A stretch of DNA of 64,000 nucleotides from Fidelibacterota bacterium (lineage in GTDB: Bacteria; Fidelibacterota; UBA8477; JABMPR01): NCBI GenBank assembly GCA_016845065.1, contig JAERTG010000175.1, forward strand, positions 62,001 through 126,000, written 5' to 3'. The notes under the pieces are model-generated. The model saw only the letters and a list, made by a program, of their open reading frames with translations. It searched no databases and was not told the origin of the DNA. Below, piece by piece: positions 27,276 to 35,722 of the stretch. Numbering within the stretch: position 1 is the first letter of the stretch; every line of letters begins with the position of its first letter. Both the position numbers and the translations under genes were made by a program.

Positions 27276-28247
27276 ATGAACCTTGAACGTAGAGATTTTT
27301 TAAAGGTTCTTTCAGTTGGCGCGTTGACTGCGGGTAATGTCACAAGTGTTTTTGCCGGGATCAGAAAGACCTTGTCGGCAGATGCTGTTGGTATTCTGTA
27401 TGATGGAACCATATGTATCGGTTGCAAGGCCTGTGAGGCAGCTTGTAAGCAGTATAATGATATGCCACCTGAAAGTGCAAATTTGGAAAAAGCCACAGGA
27501 GTAGATGGAATCTGGGACGAATCCTATGATCTATCGGAAAAAACTCTGAATAAAATCAAACTCTATGAACACGGTGATGCTTCAACTCGCAACCGCGAGG
27601 AGAACGGCTTTGCATTCGTGAAGAAAGCCTGTATGCATTGTGTTGATCCAGATTGTGTTTCTGCCTGTCCTGTGACAGCCCTGACCAAGAACAGCACCAC
27701 TGGTATAGTAGAGTACGATAAGGATGCCTGCATAGGTTGTCGCTATTGCATGGTAGCCTGTCCATACAATGTGCCGAAATTTGAGTATGCTAAGGCTATC
27801 CCTGAAATCACTAAATGTGAAATGTGCAACCATCGTCAGGCTGAGGGAGATATCCCAGCTTGTTGCGAGTTTTGCCCAACGGGTGCCTCACTTTTTGGTA
27901 ATGTAACTGACCTATTGGAAGAAGCTCGAAAACGAGTCAAGCTGGTGGCAGGGAGTACCTATGAATATCCCATGCGAAGTCTTGATGAAGGTGATCTGAC
28001 TCCAAAGACAGTAGCACCATACATCAACTATATATATGGTGAAAAAGAGGGTGGTGGTACTCAGTACCTATTACTCTCAGCGATACCATTTACGAAATTG
28101 GGTCTACCTGAGCTTTCTGCTACATCTTCTGCCTCTAAGTCAGAAGGTATTCAGCATGGCATTTATAAAGGTATGGTCGCACCAATTGCTCTCCTGGGCG
28201 GATTGCTATATGGTGCATATCAAACAACCAAGAATTCAGAAGGATAG
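27276..28247 (+). CDS. hybA: HybA-like periplasmic ferredoxin subunit
   Basis: A 323-residue Tat-exported protein (ERRDFLKVL) with four 4Fe-4S motifs: CIGCKACEAAC, CMHCVDPDCVSACP, CIGCRYCMVACP, and CEMCNHR ... CCEFCP. I prefer ATG 27276, six bases after AAGGAG, over the adjacent ATG 27273. A C-terminal hydrophobic helix (MVAPIALLGGLLYGAYQ) provides a membrane anchor, as in HybA. It carries electrons from the hydrogenase small subunit to the quinone-reducing HybB. A paralogue lies at 41531-42403 on the other strand. Confidence 0.95.
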   Translation: MNLERRDFLKVLSVGALTAGNVTSVFAGIRKTLSADAVGILYDGTICIGCKACEAACKQYNDMPPESANLEKATGVDGIWDESYDLSEKTLNKIKLYEHGDASTRNREENGFAFVKKACMHCVDPDCVSACPVTALTKNSTTGIVEYDKDACIGCRYCMVACPYNVPKFEYAKAIPEITKCEMCNHRQAEGDIPACCEFCPTGASLFGNVTDLLEEARKRVKLVAGSTYEYPMRSLDEGDLTPKTVAPYINYIYGEKEGGGTQYLLLSAIPFTKLGLPELSATSSASKSEGIQHGIYKGMVAPIALLGGLLYGAYQTTKNSEG

Positions 28248-28256
28248 GAGCTGATT

Positions 28257-29396
28257 ATGCACGAAAAACAAGCTCTCGGTGGCAAACTGCTCACCAAGCC
28301 ATTCTGGGTTTTACTTGGATTGGCTATGATAGCCGGATTACTCCTGATCAAACGATTTCTATTTGGAATTGGTGCAGTCACCAATCTCTCAGATGGTTAT
28401 CCCTGGGGTATCTGGATTGTATACGATGTTCTGGTTGGAACTGCCCTGGGTTGTGGTGGATACTCCATCGCGCTCCTGGTATACATCTTTAATAAGGGTG
28501 AATACCATCCGCTAGTTCGATCCGCACTGATGACCAGTGCTTTTGGTTATACGCTGGCAGGTGTGTCCATCTTTATCGATATCGGTCGCTACTGGCAGAT
28601 GTATAATGTGTTTCTACCCTGGCACATCAATGTCAACTCAATCATGTTCGAAGTAGCTGCTTGTATAGGGGCCTACGTATTTGTTTTATGGATTGAGTTT
28701 TCACCCACATTCCTGGAACATCGGAAATCTTTGGAAACAAAAAGAAAGCTCAACAAGTTCCTCTTCTTTTTTATTGCATTGGGAGTGCTACTCCCCACAA
28801 TGCATCAATCCAGTCTTGGATCGCTCATGATCATAGCCGGTGAGAAACTATCTCCGATCTGGCAAACTGGCTGGTTACCACTGCTCTTCTTGCTGACTGC
28901 CATCACCATGGGTTATGCGGTTGTGATTTTCGAATCCCTCTTTTCTGCAGTCGCATTAAAACGACCCCTGGATGAAACACCAATACTCGGGAAGTTAAGT
29001 ACTATGATGATTCCACTATTGGTGCTATTTCTCTTACTTCGCTTTGGCGATCTCATCTGGCGTGGTCAATTAGGGAATATCTTCAATGACGGCATGCTGG
29101 GAGCATTCTTTGTTGTTGAGAATGTATTATTTCTGATTCCCGTCATCATGTTGGCTTCAGCTAAAAATCGCATGAAGGCAACCACGCTCTTCTGGTCTGC
29201 AGGATCAATGATACTGGCTGGAGCACTCTACCGATTTGATACTTTCCTGGTCGCATTCAATCCCGGTGTTGGATATCACTACTTTCCATCGGCCTCAGAG
29301 ATATTGATTACTGTGGGTATCATCTCAATTGAGATTATGGCCTATCTGATATTTGTTAAAAAACTCCCGGTCCTACCGGCAATCAAACATTCATAA
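28257..29396 (+). CDS. hybB: HybB-like NrfD-family quinone-interacting membrane subunit
   Basis: A 379-residue integral membrane protein with about ten hydrophobic segments. Features of HybB/NrfD proteins are GYPWGIWIVYDVLVGTALGCGGY near the first periplasmic loop, LPWHINVNSIMFEVAACIGAYVFVLWIEFSP, and PTMHQSSLGSLMI. It exchanges electrons with menaquinone/ubiquinone and may couple this to proton movement. Length is close to E. coli HybB (392). It starts nine bases after hybA. A paralogue of similar design is encoded at 40309-41538 on the opposite strand. Confidence 0.95.
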   Translation: MHEKQALGGKLLTKPFWVLLGLAMIAGLLLIKRFLFGIGAVTNLSDGYPWGIWIVYDVLVGTALGCGGYSIALLVYIFNKGEYHPLVRSALMTSAFGYTLAGVSIFIDIGRYWQMYNVFLPWHINVNSIMFEVAACIGAYVFVLWIEFSPTFLEHRKSLETKRKLNKFLFFFIALGVLLPTMHQSSLGSLMIIAGEKLSPIWQTGWLPLLFLLTAITMGYAVVIFESLFSAVALKRPLDETPILGKLSTMMIPLLVLFLLLRFGDLIWRGQLGNIFNDGMLGAFFVVENVLFLIPVIMLASAKNRMKATTLFWSAGSMILAGALYRFDTFLVAFNPGVGYHYFPSASEILITVGIISIEIMAYLIFVKKLPVLPAIKHS

Positions 29397-29420
29397 ACTG
29401 AAGATATGAGGATTATATAA

Positions 29421-31127
29421 ATGAGTAAAAGAATCGTAGTTGATCCAGTCACTCGAATAGAGGGACATCTAAGAATTGATTGTGATATCAAAGATGGCAA
29501 GGTTGCAAAAGCCTGGTCATCAGGCCAGATGTGGCGCGGAATTGAAACCATCTTAAAAGGTCGTGATCCCCGGGATGCGTGGGTTTTCACCCAGAGGATA
29601 TGTGGCGTTTGTACAACGGTCCATGCTATTGCATCTGTTCGAACTGTAGAAAATGCACTCGATATGGAAATTCCCGTGAATGCCCAGTATATCAGAAACA
29701 TGATCATCGCTGCTCACGGAATCCATGACCACATCGTGCATTTCTATCATCTCTCTGCGCTGGATTGGGTCGATGTTGTATCTGCGCTTTCTGCAGATCC
29801 CAAAGCAGCTTCAAAATTGGCTCAAAGTCTTTCTGACCACCCCAATAATGGCTGGCAGGAATACAAAGCCGTTCAGGAAAAGCTGAAGACATTCGTAGGT
29901 TCAGGACAATTAGGTATTTTTGCCAATGGTTACTGGGGTCACCCTGCCATGAAATTGCCACCAGAAGTCAATCTCATAGCAGCTGCCCATTATCTTGAAG
30001 CCTTTGAAATCCAGAGAAAAGCAAACCAGATCACCACAATCCTGGGATCAAAAACACCTCACGTCCAGAATATGGCAGTAGGTGGTGTTTCAAACCCAAT
30101 TAATCCGGATAGTCAGGCTGCTCTTAATATGGAACGTCTCCAGATGGTCAAGAATCTCATGAATGAGCTGAAATCCTTTATATACAATGCCTATATCGTA
30201 GATGTTGCCGTTGTGGCATCATTTTACCAGGACTGGTTGGGTTATGGTTCTGGTGTCATGGATTATCTATCTGTTCCTGATTTTCCCACTGATACCAAGG
30301 GAACACAGTTTGGAACACCCGGTGGATATATACCCGGTGGTGATATTAGTAAACTCAAACCAATCACATCATTTCAGGACATGTATTTCCGTGATGGTGT
30401 AAAGGAAAGTGTGAAACACTCCTGGTATGAAGGTGAGAGTAATCTCCACCCATATAAGGGTGAAACTGAACCTCATTATACTGATTTTGAAGATGATGGA
30501 AAATACAGTTGGGTGAAAGCACCAACCTTCCTAGGTAAACCAGCTCAGGTTGGACCCCTTGCTAATGTGTTGAACATGTTCGCCCAGGGTCATGAGACAA
30601 CGCAGAAAGTCGCTGGAGTAGCCTTTGCCAAGATCAAAGCCATCACTAAATCCAAATCTGATATACCAATCAGCGTTCTACATTCAACACTGGGTCGTCA
30701 TGCTGCCCGTGCAATTAGAACGGCTGTGCTCTTCGAGGAACTCGAGAAAAACTACAATCTGCTTATTAACAATATTGCCGGTGGTGACATGACAACCTTC
30801 AACCCACCTGTCTTTCCTAAGGGTGAGCAACAAGGTTTTGGTTTCCATGAAGCCCCACGCGGTGTTCTTTCACATTGGATTGTTATAAAAAATGGTAAAA
30901 TCGAGAATTATCAGGCTGTGGTTCCTTCGACCTGGAATGCAGCACCACGGAATGATGACGATGCAGTAGGTCCTTATGAGTCTTCACTCATGGGTAATCC
31001 CATTGCAGATGAAGAAAAACCACTTGAGGTTCTACGGACGATTCACTCCTTCGATCCTTGTCTGGCATGTGCCATACACTTGCATGACAATAAACGTAAG
31101 AATATCTCGAAAGTCCATGTCCTCTAG
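29421..31127 (+). CDS. hybC: [NiFe] hydrogenase large subunit (Hyb type)
   Basis: A 568-residue catalytic subunit holding the NiFe(CN)2CO centre. The N-terminal metal motif is RICGVC (Cys61, Cys64) and the C-terminal one is DPCLACAIH (Cys547, Cys550, His553). The 15 residues after His553 form the extension removed by the maturation protease once nickel is loaded. VVDPVTRIEGHLRI at the start and LSHWIVIKNGKIENYQAVVPSTWNAAPR are typical of group 1 uptake hydrogenases. Partner genes hybO, hybA and hybB precede it in E. coli hyb-2 order, and the protease hybD overlaps its 3' end. It should oxidise H2 in the periplasm. Confidence 0.97.
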   Translation: MSKRIVVDPVTRIEGHLRIDCDIKDGKVAKAWSSGQMWRGIETILKGRDPRDAWVFTQRICGVCTTVHAIASVRTVENALDMEIPVNAQYIRNMIIAAHGIHDHIVHFYHLSALDWVDVVSALSADPKAASKLAQSLSDHPNNGWQEYKAVQEKLKTFVGSGQLGIFANGYWGHPAMKLPPEVNLIAAAHYLEAFEIQRKANQITTILGSKTPHVQNMAVGGVSNPINPDSQAALNMERLQMVKNLMNELKSFIYNAYIVDVAVVASFYQDWLGYGSGVMDYLSVPDFPTDTKGTQFGTPGGYIPGGDISKLKPITSFQDMYFRDGVKESVKHSWYEGESNLHPYKGETEPHYTDFEDDGKYSWVKAPTFLGKPAQVGPLANVLNMFAQGHETTQKVAGVAFAKIKAITKSKSDIPISVLHSTLGRHAARAIRTAVLFEELEKNYNLLINNIAGGDMTTFNPPVFPKGEQQGFGFHEAPRGVLSHWIVIKNGKIENYQAVVPSTWNAAPRNDDDAVGPYESSLMGNPIADEEKPLEVLRTIHSFDPCLACAIHLHDNKRKNISKVHVL

Positions 31128-31608
31128 CCCTGAGGTGGTCGTCCTCGGTCTGGGCAATATCCTCATGGAAGATGAGGGTATTGGTGTTCATGCCGCGAAC
31201 CATCTTCAGGAACACTACCATTTTAAGCCAGAAATCGAGATCGTTGATGGGGGAACCAGCGGTCTCGATCTTCTGACTTTCTTTGGACCGGAAAAGTCAG
31301 TTCTAATCATTGACGCAGTTAATTTTGAAATGGAACCGGGTACGGTAGGCAAGCTTGAAGATGACGCCATACTAGCCCAGCTCGATCCAAAAGTTTCCCT
31401 CCATCACCTTGGATTATCAGATCTTATCAGTGTAGCTGAGCTTACAGATAGAAAAGCCAAACGGATGACCCTTCTTGGTATTCAACCTGAGTCCATGGAG
31501 AATTTGGACCTGGAAATGACTCAAACTATAAAAGAGGTGTTTGACAAGGTTATCGAAAATGCACTGCGTATTCTCGAGGAGTGGGGGATAAAGAGCCACA
31601 AAAACTAG
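31117..31608 (+). CDS. hybD: Hydrogenase maturation endopeptidase (HybD/HyaD type)
   Basis: A 163-residue protease that removes the C-terminal extension of the large subunit after nickel insertion. I start at ATG 31117 (MSSSPEVVVLGLGNILM), overlapping hybC by 11 bases; this gives the length of E. coli HybD (164). The Ni-binding residues are visible: Glu in LMEDEGIGVH, Asp in LIIDAVNF and His in SLHHLGLSDL. The frame extends 47 codons further upstream, but that stretch lies in hybC and has no family similarity. The pleiotropic hyp genes needed for cofactor assembly are not in this window. Confidence 0.95.
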   Translation: MSSSPEVVVLGLGNILMEDEGIGVHAANHLQEHYHFKPEIEIVDGGTSGLDLLTFFGPEKSVLIIDAVNFEMEPGTVGKLEDDAILAQLDPKVSLHHLGLSDLISVAELTDRKAKRMTLLGIQPESMENLDLEMTQTIKEVFDKVIENALRILEEWGIKSHKN

Positions 31609-31666
31609 TCCATGCTCGTGAGTCTGTACTAAATTCCTTGGCGTGATATTTGAACGCCTAAGAATC

Positions 31667-32071
31667 ATGAAAATTTTCAAAAACATCCACCTTTTTCAAA
31701 TACTGCTATATCTCATAGCCTTGCATTCATTTTCTGTGGGTATTGCACTGATAGTCCTTCCATTTGGTGCTCTCTCATGGTTTGGATTCACAGTTGATCC
31801 ATATCGTTTCTTCTCTACACAGGGTGGAGTCTTTCATGTTGTCATGAGTATCGGCTATCTGTTGGCAGCTAAGAATCCCCTGGCAGAGAAAAGTCTAATT
31901 ATTTTCATTATTCTCGCCAAGTGGATTGCCTTCTTTTTCCTGGGTTTCTATTTTCTGTTCTCAGAGATGGTTCCTGTTATAGCCATTTCAGCCGTCAGCG
32001 ACGGCTTAATGGGTTTAATGGTCATGATGTTTTTCCTCGAGATGTATACAGAGGAGAAACCGGGTGACTGA
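31667..32071 (+). CDS. Small four-helix membrane protein
   Basis: A 134-residue integral membrane protein with four hydrophobic segments (about residues 8-32, 48-68, 75-97 and 102-125 from ATG 31667). An upstream in-frame start would add eight residues. I recognise no family. It lies 58 bases after hybD and overlaps the first SDR gene by eight bases (GTGACTGA), so it is probably co-transcribed with that gene and perhaps with the hydrogenase operon. Confidence 0.65.
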   Translation: MKIFKNIHLFQILLYLIALHSFSVGIALIVLPFGALSWFGFTVDPYRFFSTQGGVFHVVMSIGYLLAAKNPLAEKSLIIFIILAKWIAFFFLGFYFLFSEMVPVIAISAVSDGLMGLMVMMFFLEMYTEEKPGD

Positions 32072-33602
32072 TAGTGCTCTTCCTAGAATAGTCATAACAG
32101 GCGCGTCTGGATTTATCGGTAGGAACTTTGTAGAAACCTACCAGGATGATTATCAGATATTCGCCATTGCCCGCCGCAGTCAACAGGAAGCAGGGATCGC
32201 GAGACATAAAAATATTACCTGGTTTCTGGTAGATGTAGCCGAACCTGAAAATGTCCGGGACGCCATGGATGAAATCCAGGGGAGTGGTGGTGCAGATTAT
32301 TTTATTCACCTCGCTGCATTCTTTGATTTTTCCAATGAGCCCAACGATGAATACCATCGCACCAATGTCATGGGCTCGCAATTTATTTTTGAAGCTGCAG
32401 CAAACCTGGGTTTAAAACGATTCATCTTTGCCAGTTCATTGGTAGTCTCAGAATTTCCGAAAGCAGGGGATAGGCTCACCGAGGAAAGTTCTCTGGATGC
32501 TGATTTTCCTTATGCTGTCACCAAGATTGCCGGTGAAGCCATGGCAAAGGAATGGTCCAAGTCCTACCCATGTACAGTTGTCCGATTTGCGGCTGTTTAC
32601 AGCGACTGGTGCGAATATGGACCCCTATATAAATTTTTAGATACCTGGTCATCTCGTTCCTGGAAATCAAGAGTGCTTGGAGGTCGTGGTGAATCAGCGG
32701 TTCCTTATATTCATATCGTCTGCCTGGTTAGAATGTTAAAGACCATTCTGGATAAAACGGAAAAGCTGAAACCCTTTGATGTGCTCATTGCCAGTCCAGA
32801 TGAAAGTACAAGTCACCAGGAACTTTATGATTTAAGTACCCGCTTTGTTTTTGGTAAAAAACGCAGGGCAATTCATATGCCTGTTATCCTGGCCAAACTG
32901 GGTGTATATCTGATGGATTTTGCAGGACGACTCATCGGTCGTCGTCCTTTTGAACGTCCCTGGATGATGAAATACATTGATGAACGCATGGACGTAGATG
33001 CTGCATATACCAGGAAAGAGCTGGAATGGCAGGTTATTCCCAGATATCGACCGGAGCGTAGAATATTACATGTCATTGAGCATATGAAGACATATCCCAT
33101 AGAGTGGCATCAGAAAAATGCATTAGCGCTTTATAAATCTCCTGAACGACCGAATCTGGCCATCTCAGAAGCCTTGGTGCATTTGGAAGATTCCATTCTA
33201 ACGGCTTTGCAAGACCGATTAATGGATGTTAACCAACCCACCCGATATCCCTCGTACAAGAAAATGGATCCTGAAAAACTAGCCTGGTATCTTGGGATAG
33301 TTTACAACCTTCTAAAGGTTTCGGTACGAACAGGTGATCGATTATCAATGTCAAACTATGCCCGTTTTATTGCTAGTATTCGTATCCATGAAGGATTTAA
33401 ATTATCGGAAGTTGTGGATGTGTATGAAACATTGGCTGAAATAGTGATTCAGCAACTTCTTGATTATGATTCAGTTAAGCATTTAGAAGAACGCATCCGC
33501 GACGATGTAGACCTGACCATTCAAATGGCAGTTGATGAAATCGAAGACGCTTACGACATAGCCAAAGCTCCCGCCTCCTACGTTCGATTTCATAACAGAT
33601 AG
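32064..33602 (+). CDS. Extended SDR (NAD-dependent epimerase-like) with C-terminal helical domain, copy 1
   Basis: A 512-residue protein starting at GTG 32064. Residues 1-330 are an extended short-chain dehydrogenase: the Rossmann motif TGASGFIG (residues 12-19), HLAAFFDF, the FASSLVVS Ser region and the catalytic YAVTK (Tyr-x3-Lys). About 170 C-terminal residues are not part of the usual epimerase fold and are helical, with RTGDRLSMSNYARFIASIRIHEG and a run of acidic helices at the end. This layout recurs in the next gene, its paralogue. The C-terminal pattern loosely recalls RsbR-type N-terminal helical domains, a weak impression. The substrate is unknown. Confidence 0.8.
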   Translation: MTDSALPRIVITGASGFIGRNFVETYQDDYQIFAIARRSQQEAGIARHKNITWFLVDVAEPENVRDAMDEIQGSGGADYFIHLAAFFDFSNEPNDEYHRTNVMGSQFIFEAAANLGLKRFIFASSLVVSEFPKAGDRLTEESSLDADFPYAVTKIAGEAMAKEWSKSYPCTVVRFAAVYSDWCEYGPLYKFLDTWSSRSWKSRVLGGRGESAVPYIHIVCLVRMLKTILDKTEKLKPFDVLIASPDESTSHQELYDLSTRFVFGKKRRAIHMPVILAKLGVYLMDFAGRLIGRRPFERPWMMKYIDERMDVDAAYTRKELEWQVIPRYRPERRILHVIEHMKTYPIEWHQKNALALYKSPERPNLAISEALVHLEDSILTALQDRLMDVNQPTRYPSYKKMDPEKLAWYLGIVYNLLKVSVRTGDRLSMSNYARFIASIRIHEGFKLSEVVDVYETLAEIVIQQLLDYDSVKHLEERIRDDVDLTIQMAVDEIEDAYDIAKAPASYVRFHNR

Positions 33603-33649
33603 TCCAGTTACTACCGTTTGATCCTGAGGATCAAATATGGATAGATAAA

Positions 33650-35167
33650 ATGGGACATCAAGAAACCAACAAGACCGTTCTTATCACCGGTGCATCCGGA
33701 TTTATTGGTCACCATCTAGTAAAGTATTTATGCCCGGATCATAAGGTCATCGCCTTTGCTCGTCGCACGCAGAAAGAGGTGGGGTTACAACCTCACGAGA
33801 ATCTGGAATGGATGTTAGTGGATCTCATGGATCCAGTACAATTAAGAAGTTCGTTCCATAAAGCCGCAAGTACCCACTCAATTGATTTCATTTTCCACCT
33901 AGCAGCCTACTATGATTTTGGAGATCAGGTGTATTCACAGATCTATGAAAAAACCAATGTAGAGGCGACACGTATCCTGTTAGAGCTGTCAAAAGAGATA
34001 AAGATTGAACGGTTTGTCTTCACCAGTTCACTGGTGGCCAGCAAATTCCCGGTAAGTGGAGATCTGGTATATGAGAAAAGCGTACCAGACGCCAATTTTC
34101 CCTATGCAGTCACGAAGCGTCAAGGGGAAGCACTGGTTGAGGAATTCTCAGAGTTCTATCCCTGCACAATAGTTCGATTGGCAGCCGTTTGTAGTGATTG
34201 GTGTGAATATGAACCCCTGTATCATTTTCTGAAAATATGGTTATCTGATCGTTGGGATGCGCGAATCCTACCTGGAAATGGAAGCATGGCCATACCATAC
34301 ATTCATGTATGCTGCGTAGTCGCCATCTTTGAAAAAATCATGATGAAATCATCGGAACTGAAAAATTTCGATACTTATCTTGCCAGTTCCGATAGCCCGG
34401 TGTCACTCGTAGAGTTGTTTAAATTAGCAACCCAACAATATTTTGGGATAGAACGACAGCCAACCTTCATCCCTGTACTCTTTGCCAGAATTGGTGTCAT
34501 ATGGCGCAACATTTGGGGAAAGGTTACGGGAACTCCACCTTTTGAAAAATTATGGATGCTGGAGTACACTGATAGACAGTTCCCTACAGACTCCTCATAC
34601 ACACGAGAAACTCTGGAATGGTACCCCAAACCTCGACACCACTTGAAACGTCGCTTATTACATCTGATAGAAAATCTGAAAGCGCGACCTGAGGAGTGGC
34701 ATCAGAGAAACATCGATCGATTGCATAGATTCTCAAGAAGCAGACCCTCCTTGACGCTAGCTGAAGAGATGGTCAAAATGCATGAACCACTTGTTGAGAA
34801 GATATTCTTAAAAATCATGTTACCAGAAAATCGGGATTTGCTACATTTTTACCACGCCATGGATGGTGATGATCTCAAATGGTATATCAGTGTGGTCTAC
34901 AACAACTTGCTCACATCAGTTCGACATGGCGATAGATCGATTATGATTACCTTTGCCCGTGATTTGTCTCATCGCCGGATGCAGGAACACGCCAGTTTAG
35001 AGGAATTATGTGGAGCCCTCTGTATAACGAGGGATGTCATCACTCATGGACTGTATAACAATCCCAACCTACTCAACATGAAATTACTGGTCCATGATTA
35101 TATCACCCTGGCAATTCAGTTGGCCATTGATGAAATCAAGGATGTTTACGAGAATGTCCCTCGATAG
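33650..35167 (+). CDS. Extended SDR with C-terminal helical domain, copy 2
   Basis: A 505-residue paralogue of the preceding gene. The same order is seen: TGASGFIG, HLAAYYDFG, FTSSLVASKFP, YAVTKRQGEA (catalytic Tyr and Lys kept), SDWCEYEPLYHFLK, and a matching C-terminal helical region (VRHGDRSIMITFARDLSHRRMQEH). The two proteins align across their whole length, which indicates tandem duplication followed by divergence. The gap between them is 47 bases. It is tail-to-tail with the archaemetzincin gene, nine bases away. Confidence 0.8.
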   Translation: MGHQETNKTVLITGASGFIGHHLVKYLCPDHKVIAFARRTQKEVGLQPHENLEWMLVDLMDPVQLRSSFHKAASTHSIDFIFHLAAYYDFGDQVYSQIYEKTNVEATRILLELSKEIKIERFVFTSSLVASKFPVSGDLVYEKSVPDANFPYAVTKRQGEALVEEFSEFYPCTIVRLAAVCSDWCEYEPLYHFLKIWLSDRWDARILPGNGSMAIPYIHVCCVVAIFEKIMMKSSELKNFDTYLASSDSPVSLVELFKLATQQYFGIERQPTFIPVLFARIGVIWRNIWGKVTGTPPFEKLWMLEYTDRQFPTDSSYTRETLEWYPKPRHHLKRRLLHLIENLKARPEEWHQRNIDRLHRFSRSRPSLTLAEEMVKMHEPLVEKIFLKIMLPENRDLLHFYHAMDGDDLKWYISVVYNNLLTSVRHGDRSIMITFARDLSHRRMQEHASLEELCGALCITRDVITHGLYNNPNLLNMKLLVHDYITLAIQLAIDEIKDVYENVPR

Positions 35168-35176
35168 TTAGGGCTG

Positions 35177-35707
35177 TCATTGAGTTAGCTCAGTTAGTTC
35201 CGCTTGACAGCTATGACAAAATAAATCTGACTTTTGATCCATTTCTTCCACATAGGTTGTCGAGACCATGACACATCCTAGCTTCAGACAGTGTTTTAGA
35301 CCAAAGGCATGACCCAGTTCGTGGATAAGACATTTTAATAGACGATTAAAATATAAATTGGGGTCTTCAGCCAGACCATATCTGCTATTGTGAAGTCGGT
35401 GTCCAGATACCAAGGCAGCAGAACCACCAAGATAGGCCTGCCCAAAAATGTATCTCAAAACAGGAATGAAAAGATCCAGCTCGGTAATACCAACTATCTT
35501 ATTATTCTCAGCAGCTGATGTGACCAATTTCTGAATAATCTCATTGGCGTTGTACTGTGAGCGCACTGGGTTGAAATAGGGATTCATGTCAAATGGTCGT
35601 GTGCTCAGGCTGGTTTCCATTTTAAATCGATTACTTATGATTGAGAGCATTTTTTCCAACTCTTCAACGGCAGGAAACTGCAAGGGAATGATCTTGATCA
35701 GGGGCAC
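35177..35707 (-). CDS. amzA: Archaemetzincin-family zinc metalloprotease
   Basis: A 176-residue archaemetzincin starting at GTG 35707 with AGGAG seven bases upstream. The metzincin zinc site HELGHAFGLKHC is complete (three His and the catalytic Glu), followed by the family-specific second site: Cys in LKHC, Cys in LGCVM, then CHSC near the C-terminus that can bind a structural zinc. Length is normal for the family (about 170-200). Substrates are unknown. It is the last gene behind the two-component system (15 bases after the regulator stop), an unusual position for a protease of this type. Confidence 0.9.
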   Translation of the reverse strand: MPLIKIIPLQFPAVEELEKMLSIISNRFKMETSLSTRPFDMNPYFNPVRSQYNANEIIQKLVTSAAENNKIVGITELDLFIPVLRYIFGQAYLGGSAALVSGHRLHNSRYGLAEDPNLYFNRLLKCLIHELGHAFGLKHCLKLGCVMVSTTYVEEMDQKSDLFCHSCQAELTELTQ

Positions 35708-35722
35708 TGGTCTACTCCTGAT

